A DNA stretch of 8,219 nucleotides from Anaerolineaceae bacterium (GTDB taxonomy: Bacteria > Chloroflexota > Anaerolineae > Anaerolineales > Anaerolineaceae), in the NCBI GenBank assembly GCA_011620445.1, contig WOZB01000259.1, positions 3,563 through 11,781 on the forward strand, in the 5' to 3' direction. The translations under genes and the position numbers were made by a program. This document shows, piece after piece, positions 7,821 through 8,219 of this stretch. Below the pieces are notes generated by a model. The model was not told the DNA's origin. It saw nothing but the letters and a program-made list of their open reading frames with translations, and made no database searches. How positions within the stretch are numbered: the first letter of the stretch is position 1; every line of letters begins with the position of its first letter.

Positions 7821-8219
7821 ATGGAAGTTCCACGCTATTGGCGTTTGAAGAAACAACGTTATGCCCTGCAGGGCGAAACCTGCCCGCATTGCGGCATTAA
7901 GATTTTCCCCCCGCGTGATATCTGCCCTGAATGCGGCGGTGAAGCCAAAACACCCTTTGTCTTTAGCGGGCAGGGTGAGGTTTATTCCTATACCCATATG
8001 AGTTCCGCCCCCGCTGGCTTTGAAGAGCAGGCTCCCTATACTTTGGCCCTGGTCAAATTAGCTGAGGGCCCGGTGGTGGCTGCCCAACTGACCGACCTGG
8101 GGCAAGAACATGTGCACATCGGTATGCCGGTGGAAATGGTCACCCGCAAGATCAAGAACGATGGCGACGAGCGCGGCATGATTGTCTACGGCTACAAATT
8201 CCGCCCCTTGATGAAGTAA
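7821..8219 (+). CDS. DUF35 Zn-ribbon / OB-fold acyl-CoA-associated protein
   Basis: A complete 132-residue protein whose TAA is the last codon of the window. The N-terminal rubredoxin-like zinc ribbon is intact: C21 and C24 (CPHC), then C35 and C38 (CPEC). After it comes the DUF35 OB-fold, opening with FSGQGEVYSYTHM at 48-60 and PYTLALVKLAEGPVVAAQL at 72-90, ending in YGYKFRPL. In archaea and several bacterial groups such proteins bind acyl-CoA and form a complex with thiolase and HMG-CoA synthase, channelling acetoacetyl-CoA into the mevalonate pathway; others assist thiolase-like enzymes of lipid metabolism. The N-terminal MEVPRYWRLKKQRY is the usual family opening. Partners are not in the window, but the gene reads rightwards, so a thiolase or synthase gene just past the edge is plausible (inference). 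AGGAG with 9-nt spacing supports the start. Confidence 0.9.
   Translation: MEVPRYWRLKKQRYALQGETCPHCGIKIFPPRDICPECGGEAKTPFVFSGQGEVYSYTHMSSAPAGFEEQAPYTLALVKLAEGPVVAAQLTDLGQEHVHIGMPVEMVTRKIKNDGDERGMIVYGYKFRPLMK

Noticed and set aside
7617..7997. Minus-strand open frame spanning the intergenic region and antisense to the DUF35 gene
   Set aside because: It overlaps both flanking real genes and the repeat-rich promoter region and has no recognisable domain; the frame is open by chance.

Overview
The window is an ordinary-looking bacterial chromosome segment with roughly balanced base composition, dense coding and no rRNA, tRNA, CRISPR array or insertion sequence that I can see. The mix of genes suggests a Chloroflexota (Anaerolineae-like) bacterium: a stand-alone DUF35 Zn-ribbon/OB protein, a YcaQ-type winged-helix protein, a 2H phosphoesterase and an ABC-exported glycan cluster. 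That placement is a low-to-moderate confidence inference from gene content, not from a marker gene.

Region 1 (about 1-5761, minus strand) is one compact polysaccharide operon, read right to left. A strong sigma70-like promoter (TTGACG, 17-bp spacer, TATAAT) lies at 5733-5761. It is followed by a winged-helix regulator, a GDP-L-fucose-synthase-type epimerase/reductase, the ABC-2 permease (Wzm type), the ABC ATPase with a C-terminal Wzt-like domain, a capsule-biosynthesis-type GT-B-like protein, and a SAM-dependent methyltransferase that runs off the left edge. Junctions are 1 bp gap, 1 bp overlap, 4 bp overlap, direct abutment, and 8 or 20 bp overlap, so the six genes are almost certainly co-transcribed and translationally coupled. 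Together they point to making an activated deoxysugar, building and possibly methylating a glycan on the cytoplasmic side, and exporting it through the Wzm/Wzt transporter.

Region 2 (5719-5869) is a 151-bp divergent promoter region with TATAAT boxes facing both ways and two perfect inverted repeats between them. It serves the operon on the left and a 2H phosphoesterase (2'-5' RNA ligase family) on the right.

Region 3 (5870-7662) holds the 2H phosphoesterase and, convergent to it with overlapping stop codons, a YcaQ/AlkX-family winged-helix protein that is probably a DNA glycosylase.

Region 4 (7663-8219) is a 158-bp divergent intergenic region with four TTTGAWAG repeats and two short perfect dyads, followed by a complete DUF35 Zn-ribbon/OB-fold protein ending exactly at the window edge. 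Such proteins usually partner a thiolase or HMG-CoA synthase, so those genes may lie just to the right.

I do not see a clearly new multi-gene system. The most interesting points are the regulator's C-terminal extension, the Wzt/methyltransferase pairing, the repeat-rich promoter at 7663-7820, and promoters placed so close to starts that leaderless or near-leaderless transcripts are predicted.
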